Assembly (NCBI GenBank): GCA_052389755.1
Contig: JBQTHP010000048.1
Location: 1 to 15,025 of the forward strand
Source: JBQTHP01 sp052389755
GTDB lineage: Bacteria > Pseudomonadota > Gammaproteobacteria > Steroidobacterales > Steroidobacteraceae
Reading direction: 5' to 3'
Length of the DNA stretch: 15,025 bases
A model generated the notes under the pieces. The model ran no database searches. It was not told the origin of the DNA and saw only the letters and a list, made by a program, of their open reading frames with translations. Position numbers and translations under genes: made by a program. Shown one piece after another: positions 7,201 to 14,310 of the stretch (position 1 is the stretch's first letter; each line of letters begins with the position of its first letter).

Positions 7201-7560
7201 GTGGCGCTCGACAAGCCATACTCGGACATACCGGGCACGACGATCTTCGATGCCGAGCAGTCCCGCAAGGGCTACCCGCTCAATATGTTCTGCATGTCGC
7301 TCATGAAGGCGGTGAATCGCGAACGGTTCAAGGCGAACGAGCGCGCGTACCTCGACGAGTGGCCGATGAGCGCGGAACAGAAGCAGGCGGTGCTCGATCG
7401 CGACTACAACCGGATGATCTCTCTCGGCGGGAACATCTATTTTCTCGCCAAGATATTCGCGACCGACGGCAAGAGCTATCAATATGCCGCGGCGCTGATG
7501 ACGGGCATGAGCCAGGAAGACTACGCGCGGATGATGCTGGACGGCGGCAGGAGAAAGTGA
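7201..7560 (+). CDS. ligA: Protocatechuate 4,5-dioxygenase, alpha (small) subunit
   Basis: This 119-residue small subunit caps the active site of the extradiol ring-cleavage dioxygenase that converts protocatechuate to 4-carboxy-2-hydroxymuconate-6-semialdehyde. It matches LigA along its full length: D-I-P-G-T-T-I-F near the start, K-G-Y-P-L-N-M-F-C-M-S-L, L-G-G-N-I-Y-F-L-A-K and F-A-T-D-G-K-S. The start is GTG with only a weak ribosome binding site (AGGAC). No better ATG exists, since the conserved domain begins within the first ten residues. It is a separate gene, not fused to LigB, and is followed after three bases by ligB, as expected for a subunit pair made in equal amounts. Confidence 0.95.
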   Translation: MALDKPYSDIPGTTIFDAEQSRKGYPLNMFCMSLMKAVNRERFKANERAYLDEWPMSAEQKQAVLDRDYNRMISLGGNIYFLAKIFATDGKSYQYAAALMTGMSQEDYARMMLDGGRRK

Positions 7561-7563
7561 CCG

Positions 7564-8409
7564 ATGGCCAGGATCACGGCGGGCGTTGCCACGTCTCACG
7601 TTCCGGCGATCGGAGCGGCCCTCGATCTCGGCAAGGCGAAAGAGCCTTATTGGGCGCCGCTCTTCAAGGGATATGAGTTCTCCAGGAGATGGATCGCGCA
7701 GAACACGCCCGATGTCATCTTTCTCGTCTACAACGATCACGCCTCGGCATTCAGTCTCGAAATCATTCCCACGTTCGCGATCGGCTGCGCCGGACAATTT
7801 GCGCCGGCGGATGAAGGCTGGGGGCCGCGCCCGGTGCCGACCGTGCACGGGCATCCGGAGCTCGCGGCGCACATCGCGCAATCGGTCATCCAGGATGACT
7901 TCGATCTGACGATCGTGAACAAGATGGACGTCGACCACGGGCTCACCGTGCCGCTGTCGCTGCTCTTCGGCCAGCCGCAGGCGTGGCCGTGCCGCGTGAT
8001 TCCATTCGCGGTGAACGTCGTGCACTACCCGCTGCCCTCGGGCAGTCGCTGCTATCAGCTCGGCAAGGCGATTCGCCGCGCCGTCGCATCGTTCGATGAG
8101 GACCTGAACATCCAGGTGTGGGGCACGGGCGGCATGAGCCACCAGCTTCAGGGACCGCGCGCGGGCCTCATCAACAAGGAGTTCGACACGCGGTTCCTCG
8201 ACCGTCTGGTCTCGGATCCCGAAGGGCTCGCCCGCATGCCGCACGTCGAGTACATGCGCGAGGCGGGGTCCGAAGCCGTCGAGCTCGTCATGTGGCTGAT
8301 CATGCGCGGCGCGCTCGATGCCACCGTCGACGAGATCCACCGGTTCTATCACGTACCGGCGTCGAATACGGCCGTGGGCCACATCATCCTGGAGAACCGC
8401 AAGCCATGA
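7564..8409 (+). CDS. ligB: Protocatechuate 4,5-dioxygenase, beta (catalytic) subunit
   Basis: This 281-residue catalytic subunit binds the non-haem Fe(II). Aligned by eye with the sphingomonad LigB, the iron ligands are His12 (A-T-S-H-V-P-A), His59 (Y-N-D-H-A-S-A-F) and Glu240 (V-E-L-V-M-W), each at or two residues from the reference numbers. The catalytic-base histidine is His193 in M-S-H-Q-L-Q-G. The protein is about 20 residues shorter than that LigB, all at the C-terminal tail. A good AGGAG-type ribosome binding site lies at the end of ligA, 12 bases before the ATG. Its TGA overlaps the ATG of the dehydrogenase. This is the step that commits the cell to 4,5-cleavage. Confidence 0.96.
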   Translation: MARITAGVATSHVPAIGAALDLGKAKEPYWAPLFKGYEFSRRWIAQNTPDVIFLVYNDHASAFSLEIIPTFAIGCAGQFAPADEGWGPRPVPTVHGHPELAAHIAQSVIQDDFDLTIVNKMDVDHGLTVPLSLLFGQPQAWPCRVIPFAVNVVHYPLPSGSRCYQLGKAIRRAVASFDEDLNIQVWGTGGMSHQLQGPRAGLINKEFDTRFLDRLVSDPEGLARMPHVEYMREAGSEAVELVMWLIMRGALDATVDEIHRFYHVPASNTAVGHIILENRKP

Positions 8410-9365
8410 AGATCGTTCTCGCCGGTGCGGGCGCGTTCGGCCAGAAACATCTCGATGCCGTAAGAAGGATCGGCGGCATCGAGGTCGCGTCGTTGGTCGG
8501 CCGGCAGCTCGAGCCCACGCAGGCGATCGCCGGCAAGTACGACGTTCCACACGCCACGACCGACCTTGCGGAAGCTCTCGCGCGGCCCGGCGTCGGCGCC
8601 GCCATTCTCTGCACGCCGACGCAGATGCACGCCGCGCAGGCGATTCAATGCCTGAAGGCCGGCAAGCACGTGCAGGTGGAGATCCCGCTCGCCGACAGCT
8701 GGAAAGATGCCGAGGCCGTGGACAAGGTGCAGAAGCAGACGGGGCTGGTCTGCATGGTGGGCCACACGCGCCGCTTCAACCCGTCGCACCAATGGATCCA
8801 CCGGCGAGTCAGGAAGGGCGAGCTGAAGATTCAGCAGATGGACGTGCAGACCTACTTCTTCCGCCGCACCAACATGAATGCGCTCGGCCAGGCCCGTTCG
8901 TGGACCGATAATCTGCTCTGGCACCACGCCGCCCACACGGTCGATCTGTTCCGGTATCAGACCGGCGAGGACATCACAGTCGCGAACGCGATCCAGGGAC
9001 CGACGCATCCGGAGCTCGGAATCGCGATGGACATGTCCATCCAGCTGAAGACGACATCCGGCGCGATCTGCACGCTTTCACTCTCCTTCAACAACGACGG
9101 GCCGCTCGGTACGGTCTTTCGCTACATCTGCGACAGCGGCACGTACGTCGCCCGTTACGACGAGCTGGTCGACGGCAAGAACAACCCGATCGACGTGTCC
9201 AGGGTGGACGTGTCGATGAACGGCATCGAGCTGCAGGATCGCGAGTTTTTCGCGGCCATCAGGGAAAAGCGCGAGCCGAACGCGAGCGTCACCCAGGTGC
9301 TGCCCTGCTATCGCACGCTGCATAGGCTCGAGCAATCGCTGCAACACCCGGAGCCAGTCACATGA
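8406..9365 (+). CDS. ligC: 4-carboxy-2-hydroxymuconate-6-semialdehyde dehydrogenase
   Basis: This 319-residue NAD(P)-dependent oxidoreductase of the Gfo/Idh/MocA type oxidises the hemiacetal of the ring-cleavage product to 2-pyrone-4,6-dicarboxylate. The Rossmann motif G7-A-G-A-F-G12 begins the protein, followed by C-T-P-T-Q-M-H-A, the G-K-H-V-Q-V-E-I-P-L-A-D-S-W segment, and V-G-H-T-R-R-F-N-P-S-H. The C-terminal half has L-L-W-H-H-A-A-H-T-V-D and S-F-N-N-D-G-P-L-G-T, which are characteristic of LigC rather than of sugar dehydrogenases. The ATG at 8406 forms an ATGA overlap with ligB and begins at the nucleotide-binding strand, so the open frame upstream to 8118 is not part of the protein. 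It ends overlapping doxX. Confidence 0.95.
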   Translation: MKIVLAGAGAFGQKHLDAVRRIGGIEVASLVGRQLEPTQAIAGKYDVPHATTDLAEALARPGVGAAILCTPTQMHAAQAIQCLKAGKHVQVEIPLADSWKDAEAVDKVQKQTGLVCMVGHTRRFNPSHQWIHRRVRKGELKIQQMDVQTYFFRRTNMNALGQARSWTDNLLWHHAAHTVDLFRYQTGEDITVANAIQGPTHPELGIAMDMSIQLKTTSGAICTLSLSFNNDGPLGTVFRYICDSGTYVARYDELVDGKNNPIDVSRVDVSMNGIELQDREFFAAIREKREPNASVTQVLPCYRTLHRLEQSLQHPEPVT

Positions 9366-9781
9366 GACTCAGTCAAGCCTTCATCGATACCTGGACGCCT
9401 CGCGCGATTGCAGCGCTGCGTATCATCACGGCCTTTCTCTTCCTGCAGCATGGAACGGCGAAGCTCTTCCACATCCCGCACGTGGAGATGTTCGATGAGC
9501 TGAAGGTTCTGTCATTCTTCGGCATGGTGGGAATTCTCGAGGTGGTGGGCGGCCTCCTCGTGCTGATCGGCCTCTTCACACGCCCGGCCGCTTTCATCCT
9601 CTCCGGGCAGATGGCAGTCGCGTACTTCATCGGCCACGCCAATCAGGGCCACGTTCTGTCGCCGATGCTCAATCAGGGTGAGCAGGCGGTGCTGTTCTGT
9701 TTCATCTTTCTGCTCTTGTCCGTGACCGGCCCCGGTGTATGGGCAGTCCAGCCGACGACGCCTCGACCGGTCACCTCATAG
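9362..9781 (+). CDS. DoxX family integral membrane protein
   Basis: This 139-residue membrane protein of the DoxX family has four likely transmembrane segments, near residues 15-35, 50-70, 73-93 and 105-128. The typical family stretch L-F-L-Q-H-G-T-A-K-L-F follows the first segment, and F-T-R-P-A-A lies between the second and third. Family members are small quinone- or redox-associated or structural membrane proteins, and no single function is established. It overlaps the ligC stop as ATGA, so it is co-translated with the catabolic genes and ends the operon. A role in the membrane redox side of aromatic oxidation, or in uptake, is possible but unproven. Confidence 0.88.
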   Translation: MRLSQAFIDTWTPRAIAALRIITAFLFLQHGTAKLFHIPHVEMFDELKVLSFFGMVGILEVVGGLLVLIGLFTRPAAFILSGQMAVAYFIGHANQGHVLSPMLNQGEQAVLFCFIFLLLSVTGPGVWAVQPTTPRPVTS

Positions 9782-9786
9782 CGTCA

Positions 9787-9823
9787 TGGAGGACATATGA
9801 ACAGCGGCCTCCACATGGGATAA
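9787..9823 (+). other. Possible 8-codon minicistron with self-masking ribosome binding site
   Basis: TGGAGG (9787-9792) lies four bases before an ATG (9797) that opens an eight-codon frame, M-N-S-G-L-H-M-G, ending in TAA at 9823. Inside this frame CCTCCA (9808-9813) is the exact complement of the ribosome binding site, so a hairpin with a 15-base loop would mask it. It could be a leader peptide, the stub of a lost gene, or chance. No following T run supports a terminator. Confidence 0.3.
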
Positions 9824-9831
9824 TGAATACG

Positions 9832-9860
9832 TTGTAATTTATTGATGTTGTTAATATTTA
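9832..9860 (+). promoter_or_regulatory. Candidate promoter of the histidine phosphatase gene
   Basis: The short intergenic patch 9819-9862 is strikingly AT-rich for this window. TTGTAA (9832-9837) and TATTTA (9855-9860), 17 bases apart, resemble sigma-70 -35 and -10 boxes. TAATAT at 9852 is an alternative -10. Transcription would begin only a few bases before the ATG at 9875, which has no clear Shine-Dalgarno sequence, so the message may be almost leaderless. Confidence 0.4.
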
Positions 9861-9874
9861 CCTAAGACCAGTTC

Positions 9875-10432
9875 ATGCAGGCACCCGGCATCACGCGTTA
9901 CCGTCGCCCGTTCCTCGCGCCGATATGGCTCTTCGGCGCGGCGGTGCTGCTCGCCGGCGTCATCCTCGTCGCCCTGTACCGCTCGATGTCCACGACGACG
10001 TTCGTCGTCGTGCGCCACGCCGAGAAGCAGCTCGGCACGATCGCGGATCCGCCGCTTGCGCCGGAAGGTGAAGCGCGCGCCGAGCGGCTCGCGCGATTGT
10101 TCGGCGACGACTCCGGTATCGGCACGATCGCCGCAATCTATGTCACGGATACGCGGCGCACACAGCAAACGGCGGCACCGCTCGCGGCACGCCTGCGTCT
10201 GACGTCGGAAGTCCTTCCGGCCGATGACGTCACCGGCGTGATCGCGCGCGCGCGGAGGGAACACGGTGGTTCGCGCGTGCTCATCGTCGGGCACAGCAAC
10301 ACGGTGCCGGAGATCGTCGGAAGGCTTGCCGACATGCAGGTGCCGCCGATCGCGGAAGATCAGTACGACGATCTCTACATCGTCAGCGTGCCCACCCTCG
10401 GCCCTTCGAGCGTGCTGCGGCTGACGTACTGA
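9875..10432 (+). CDS. Membrane-anchored histidine phosphatase family protein
   Basis: This 185-residue protein has one predicted N-terminal transmembrane helix (about residues 16-35, W-L-F-G-A-A-V-L-L-A-G-V), then a short histidine-phosphatase (phosphoglycerate mutase-like) domain. The catalytic R47-H48-A-E-K motif follows the first strand. Arg94 in the T-D-T-R-R-T-Q-Q-T segment and His140 in V-G-H-S-N-T complete the phosphate pocket. The small size recalls SixA-type phosphatases. The basic residues ahead of the helix suggest an N-in orientation, which would place the catalytic domain outside the cytoplasm. The substrate cannot be told from sequence. It stands apart from the lig operon, behind its own AT-rich upstream region, and converges on the peroxiredoxin gene with 18 bases between them. 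Confidence 0.85.
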   Translation: MQAPGITRYRRPFLAPIWLFGAAVLLAGVILVALYRSMSTTTFVVVRHAEKQLGTIADPPLAPEGEARAERLARLFGDDSGIGTIAAIYVTDTRRTQQTAAPLAARLRLTSEVLPADDVTGVIARARREHGGSRVLIVGHSNTVPEIVGRLADMQVPPIAEDQYDDLYIVSVPTLGPSSVLRLTY

Positions 10433-10450
10433 GGCGGCTTTGCGGCTCGA

Positions 10451-10903
10451 TCAACCCGCGAGCGCGAGCGCTTTGTGGATGAAGTCCTCGTGCTTTTCGA
10501 TGCGGAAGTCGGCGAGCACGGCACTTCGGATGTAGCGGCCGGGATCGACGAGATACGTACACCGGCGCACGTAGATGCCGAGCGGGCCGTTGACGTCGTA
10601 CATCTTGATCACCGCCTTGTCGGTGTCGGAGAGCAACGTGAACGGCAGCTTGTAGCGCTGGCGGAAACGACGGTGACTTTCCGGCGACTGCGGGCTCACG
10701 CCGGCGATCGACAGCCCGACCTTGAGGATCTCGTCGTGCAGGTCGCGGATGCTGCACGCTTCGCGCGTGCAGCCGGGCGTGAAATCCGCCGGGTAGAAAT
10801 ACAGAATCAGGGCGCCGCGGTTGAGGAGGCCGGTGAGCGAGGTGTCCCGACTGTCCTGATCGGGCAGCGTAAATTCCGGTGCGCGTGCGCCGACGTCGAG
10901 CAT
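10451..10903 (-). CDS. bcp: Thioredoxin-dependent peroxiredoxin, Bcp/PrxQ type
   Basis: This 150-residue peroxidase of the AhpC/TSA superfamily reduces hydrogen and organic peroxides. The peroxidatic Cys45 lies in F-T-P-G-C-T and a second cysteine, Cys50, follows five residues later in E-A-C-S-I-R-D, the pair typical of the PrxQ/Bcp subgroup. The protein opens with the usual V-G-A-R-A-P-E-F-T-L-P-D segment. I chose the ATG at 10903 because it begins exactly at the conserved N terminus and has GGAG eight bases upstream; the 17 residues added by starting at 10954 have no family resemblance. The position before Thr-Pro-Gly is Phe where classical Bcp has Asp, a common variant. The gene is monocistronic and convergent with the phosphatase. 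Confidence 0.92.
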   Translation of the reverse strand: MLDVGARAPEFTLPDQDSRDTSLTGLLNRGALILYFYPADFTPGCTREACSIRDLHDEILKVGLSIAGVSPQSPESHRRFRQRYKLPFTLLSDTDKAVIKMYDVNGPLGIYVRRCTYLVDPGRYIRSAVLADFRIEKHEDFIHKALALAG

Positions 10904-10993
10904 GTCGCAGACTCCGGTCGAGACGGTGCGATGATGCCTCAACGAGCCGTGCAATGTCAGGTTCCGGACAGGCGCCAGCGGAGGCGCGGCGAT

Positions 10994-11021
10994 TTGCCGG
11001 CCCGGGGGTCGGTGCTAGAAT
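10994..11021 (+). promoter_or_regulatory. Promoter of the tRNA-Ala gene
   Basis: TTGCCG (10994-10999) and TAGAAT (11016-11021) are 16 bases apart and closely match sigma-70 boxes. They are followed by a GC-only discriminator (CGCGCGCCG), the arrangement typical of stable-RNA promoters under growth-rate and stringent control. The predicted start is about 12 bases before the mature tRNA. Confidence 0.65.
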
Positions 11022-11039
11022 CGCGCGCCGTTTTGCGGT

Positions 11040-11115
<76 letters not shown>

Positions 11116-11553
11116 TTTCCCCCTCACGGTTCGAGAGTCTAGTCGGCCAGAGAGAGCCATCAACGTGTACAGGGTGCGCTTCGGCTACGCTCCGCCATAT
11201 CACGCGATTTGCGCGAATGATGTCCAGAGAATCGAGCGCGCCGTCCATGAAGGAATAGACCTTCCGAACGAGCTTGCCGTGCTTCCTCCGGGCGCAGTCA
11301 GGTAAGCGGCTAGGTCCGTACAGTCGTGCCGGTTCGCTCGCACTGTATAGACAGTTGCCGGCATGGCGCTGCTACACACCGGCAACATTATTGGAGAAAG
11401 GCCGAGCTTTGCCTGTGGCGTTGGTGCGTAAAGGTTCACATACTCGTACTCGTGTGGTGGTATTCCGATCGTCGCTTCGCATAGGGGCGCGGATCGTGCA
11501 GCTCGCGGATTCCGTTACACTGCGCGCGCTCCAGTGCGCCTAGCGAAAGAAAG
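11116..11553. other. 438-base region without a convincing gene, downstream of the tRNA
   Basis: Nothing here looks like an intact gene. A plus-strand frame from a GTG at 11165 to TAA at 11303-11305 gives 46 residues beginning V-Y-R-V-R-F-G-Y-A-P-P-Y-H that look protein-like, but it has only a weak ribosome binding site and no known family; it may be the tail of a broken gene. An 8-bp inverted repeat (GTTGCCGG 11354-11361 with CCGGCAAC 11379-11386) and a 6-bp one (TACAGT 11319-11324 with ACTGTA 11342-11347) are present. TACACT at 11516 is a possible -10 box for the methyltransferase, without a good -35. No copy of the tRNA 3' end was found. Confidence 0.5.
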
Positions 11554-13284
11554 ATGAAGCAAACGAGCAGGGCCGAACACCGATACGGTCAGGTCCCTCA
11601 CCAGAAGGCCGCCGGATCCACATACACCCCGCCGGAACTTGCGCGGTTCGTCGCCAACCAGATCGTTCGAGCGACACGAATTCCGCGCAACGAAGCTGTT
11701 CGCATACTCGATCCAGCCGTTGGCGATGGAGAGCTGCTAGCCAGCCTAATCGCAGAACTCAATCATATTAGCTGTCGCCGTGTAATCGCTTGCGGATTCG
11801 ATACTGATAAGCAGGCGCTCGGCGAAGCGCGCCGGCGTTTGTCGAAGATGTTGCCAGACGACGATTTAAGGCTTGAAGCGCGCGACTTTCTCGAAGTCTC
11901 TGGAGCGCCGTCACGCAACATCGACCTGCTGGACGACCGGCGACCGCTGGAAAACTTCGACCTCGTTATCGCGAATCCGCCTTACGTGCGAACTCAGATT
12001 CTCGGCGCTTCGCGCGCTCAAGAGCTTGCGCAGCGTTTCGGCCTCACGGGCCGAGTGGATCTTTACTACACCTTCATTCTTGGCATACGGCAGGTGCTTC
12101 GTTCTGACGGCGTGCTCGGGATCATTGTCTCAAATCGTTTCATGACGACGCGATCAGGGCAGAACGTTAGGCAAGCGGTGCAGGAGCTTTATGAGCTTCT
12201 CCACGTATGGGACCTCGGCGATACCAAGCTGTTCGACGCAGCAGTGTTACCGGCCGTCCTGTTGGCTCGAGCTGCCGAGCGACGTGCCAAAGCGAGCAAA
12301 CCAGCTTTCACGAGTGTTTATGAAACCACTCAAGAGAGCTCGCATCGTGCCGATACGGCGATCGCGGCGCTTGATAAGTCAGGAGTCGTGGCACTCGAAG
12401 ATGGACGACGCCTGCTGGTCACCCATGGATGTCTGGATACAAACGGCGATGTGTCGGGAGTATGGCGAGTTGCGACCGCCCAAAAGGATGACTGGCTCGC
12501 TAATGTGCAGAGCCGAACGTACGCGCGTTTCGGAGACATCGGAAAGATCAGAGTCGGAGTGAAGACTACGGCGGATGACGTCTTTATTCGTGAGGACTGG
12601 GAGACCTTGCCTGAGGGTCAGCGTCCTGAGGTGTTGCGGCCGGTAATCACGCACCATGTAGCCCGTCGATACCGTGCAAAGGAAGACGAAAAGTCGCGAC
12701 AGATTCTGTACACGCATGAGTCGAGACAGGGCCGACGATCCGCCGTCAATCTGGGTGACTTCCCGCGGACTCGCGCGTATCTCGAGAGCCACCGAGAGCA
12801 GCTTGAAAGGCGCCGTTACGTCATTGAGGCGGGACGGCAGTGGTTCGAGATTTGGGTGCCGCAGGACCCGGAAGCATGGGCGCGCCCGAAACTAGTCTTC
12901 CCTGATATATCGGTGGAACCAGTTTTCTGGATCGACGTGTCAGGGTCCATCGTAAACGGCGACTGCTACTGGCTCACGCCTGAACCGCACGCAGAGAAGC
13001 TTATGTGGCTCGCGGTTGCGGTCGGTAACTCCGACTTTGCTGTCGAGTTTTATGACCACAAGTTCAACAACAAGCTGTATGCGGGACGGAGACGATTCAT
13101 AACCCAGTACGTGAGCGAATTCCCGATCCCCGATCCTGCTCTTGCCGTCACACAGGAGATCATCCGAACAGCGAAGGCGATTTACGAGTGCTCGCCATCC
13201 GCGGAAGCGGACCACCTTGCGCTAGCCGCGAACGTTCTGGTTCATGAAGCCTTTAATCTCGCGGCTCCAGAAGTCGCGCGGTAG
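11554..13284 (+). CDS. Adenine-specific (N6) DNA methyltransferase of a type II restriction-modification system
   Basis: This 576-residue enzyme transfers a methyl group from S-adenosylmethionine to adenine in the host recognition site, protecting it from the partner nuclease. In order it shows G-S-T-Y-T-P-P-E-L-A (21-30, motif X region), L-D-P-A-V-G-D-G-E (52-60, motif I), Asp83 of motif II, and N-P-P-Y-V-R (141-146, motif IV; NPPY marks adenine methylation). The order X-I-IV followed by a long C-terminal target-recognition region is the gamma (TaqI/Eco57I-like) arrangement. K-F-N-N-K-L-Y-A-G-R-R-R-F near 503-515 is typical of the TaqI-type specificity domain. It lacks a nuclease domain. The ATG follows a purine-rich GAAAGAAAG. 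Its 3' end overlaps the convergent endonuclease gene by 63 bases. Codons are visibly less GC-biased than in the lig genes, which suggests transfer. Confidence 0.9.
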   Translation: MKQTSRAEHRYGQVPHQKAAGSTYTPPELARFVANQIVRATRIPRNEAVRILDPAVGDGELLASLIAELNHISCRRVIACGFDTDKQALGEARRRLSKMLPDDDLRLEARDFLEVSGAPSRNIDLLDDRRPLENFDLVIANPPYVRTQILGASRAQELAQRFGLTGRVDLYYTFILGIRQVLRSDGVLGIIVSNRFMTTRSGQNVRQAVQELYELLHVWDLGDTKLFDAAVLPAVLLARAAERRAKASKPAFTSVYETTQESSHRADTAIAALDKSGVVALEDGRRLLVTHGCLDTNGDVSGVWRVATAQKDDWLANVQSRTYARFGDIGKIRVGVKTTADDVFIREDWETLPEGQRPEVLRPVITHHVARRYRAKEDEKSRQILYTHESRQGRRSAVNLGDFPRTRAYLESHREQLERRRYVIEAGRQWFEIWVPQDPEAWARPKLVFPDISVEPVFWIDVSGSIVNGDCYWLTPEPHAEKLMWLAVAVGNSDFAVEFYDHKFNNKLYAGRRRFITQYVSEFPIPDPALAVTQEIIRTAKAIYECSPSAEADHLALAANVLVHEAFNLAAPEVAR

Positions 13285-14310
13285 CGGAATCTGCAGTTTC
13301 GCGTTGATCACGAGCCCTTGGAACTGCGGGAAACGATCAAAAAACCGCTCGCCGGTCGTGACGAAAAGATGGGTAATCTTGACCTTCGCTCCGTCGGTAA
13401 TGCCGTAGAAGATCGCGTATCGCACATCGCAATGCCGTATCGGTGTCCCGGCGACTAGGTGCGGCACGTCCAACGGCTCTTGGCTGTTTGGAGTTACGAG
13501 CCCCAAGTCGATGGTCCGCGATGTCTGGAGCTTCACTTCAAGCAGTTGATGCCTCACGTCCGGGAACTGCCCCGAGTCCGCGTAGATGGAGTATCCCAGT
13601 GCCACGCACACCTCGCGATGCATAGCCTCTGCGCGGTTTCGTTCCTGCAAGATTCCTGGATCAGTCAGCACCTTTCCGACTAGCCTCGAAAGGGCGTCGA
13701 ATAGTGTTCGAATACTGAGCAGTCTGCCCGGCGTGGGATCGGCGATCGGAGACGCATTGCGCACCGCTTCTTGAACTCCGTCGCTTACGAACGGGGCCAC
13801 ACGATCTGAGTCCTTCTCGGCAATCAATTCGACGTGCTGCGCTCCGGCAATTAACCGAGCCTGGTACTTCCGCGTCAGTGTCCCGGTAGTATCGAGTTTC
13901 GCAAGTTCGTCGCCGGTTACGACCTTGACCTTCTGTATCTGATCTGCATCGGAAACGCGGATCAGAACGTAGCGTCGGGACGGCGAAAGCTCCTCGTTCC
14001 AGATTTGGAGATTGTTTGACTTCTGGATATAGGTGTCGAAATTCTGGCCGGGAAATCTCGGCTGCGTTTTTCGGAACGACCGTGGAATCGGGTACCCGAT
14101 CACAGAGCACACTCTAGTCTTGAGTACCTTCGAGCGAGTTCGCAGCGGCAATCCGCTCAACGACAGACCACGTAACGCATCATCGAGCATCGTTTCGAGC
14201 GTTGGAGACGGAATCCACAGATCCGGATCGCCAATCTGTATTGGATCGTAAATCGAAAGCGCAGATGCCGAGATAGCGCGCCGGTACGCGCCCGTGGATT
14301 TGTTCGCCAA
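13222..14310 (-). CDS. Putative type II restriction endonuclease, PD-(D/E)XK fold with internal duplication
   Basis: This 362-residue protein is most likely the nuclease partner of the convergent methyltransferase. A complete catalytic motif is visible at P250-D251-x6-E258-V-K260, in F-P-D-V-R-H-Q-L-L-E-V-K. Residues 57-140 resemble 224-330: R-x-R-x7-V-C-x3-G-Y-x-I occurs in both (57-75 and 224-242), then F-P and a lysine eleven residues after the Phe (86-97 and 249-260), then R-Y-x-[VI] and a later T-G-[DE]. In the first copy Asp and Glu are replaced by Gly88 and Ile95. The start is TTG with AGGG eight bases upstream. The frame stays open and protein-like for 32 more codons, to a TGA at 14407-14409, without ATG, GTG or TTG. 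A PstI/BsuBI-type relationship is possible, not verified. Recognition site unknown. Confidence 0.75.
   Translation of the reverse strand: MANKSTGAYRRAISASALSIYDPIQIGDPDLWIPSPTLETMLDDALRGLSLSGLPLRTRSKVLKTRVCSVIGYPIPRSFRKTQPRFPGQNFDTYIQKSNNLQIWNEELSPSRRYVLIRVSDADQIQKVKVVTGDELAKLDTTGTLTRKYQARLIAGAQHVELIAEKDSDRVAPFVSDGVQEAVRNASPIADPTPGRLLSIRTLFDALSRLVGKVLTDPGILQERNRAEAMHREVCVALGYSIYADSGQFPDVRHQLLEVKLQTSRTIDLGLVTPNSQEPLDVPHLVAGTPIRHCDVRYAIFYGITDGAKVKITHLFVTTGERFFDRFPQFQGLVINAKLQIPLPRDFWSREIKGFMNQNVRG

Noticed and set aside
8118..8405. Upstream extension of ligC
   Set aside because: It lies inside ligB out of frame; the Rossmann strand starts at 8406.
7177..8550. Long 457-codon minus-strand open frame
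   Set aside because: It lies antisense to ligA, ligB and ligC, is arginine/histidine-rich with no domain, and exists because of third-position GC bias in the real genes.
9787..9813. Hairpin after doxX as a Rho-independent terminator
   Set aside because: The stem is only 6 bp with a 15-base loop and is not followed by a T run, so it was treated as a possible minicistron element.
11274..11543. 89-codon plus-strand frame before the methyltransferase
   Set aside because: No ribosome binding site, no recognisable motif and low-complexity arginine/leucine content; not supported as a gene.
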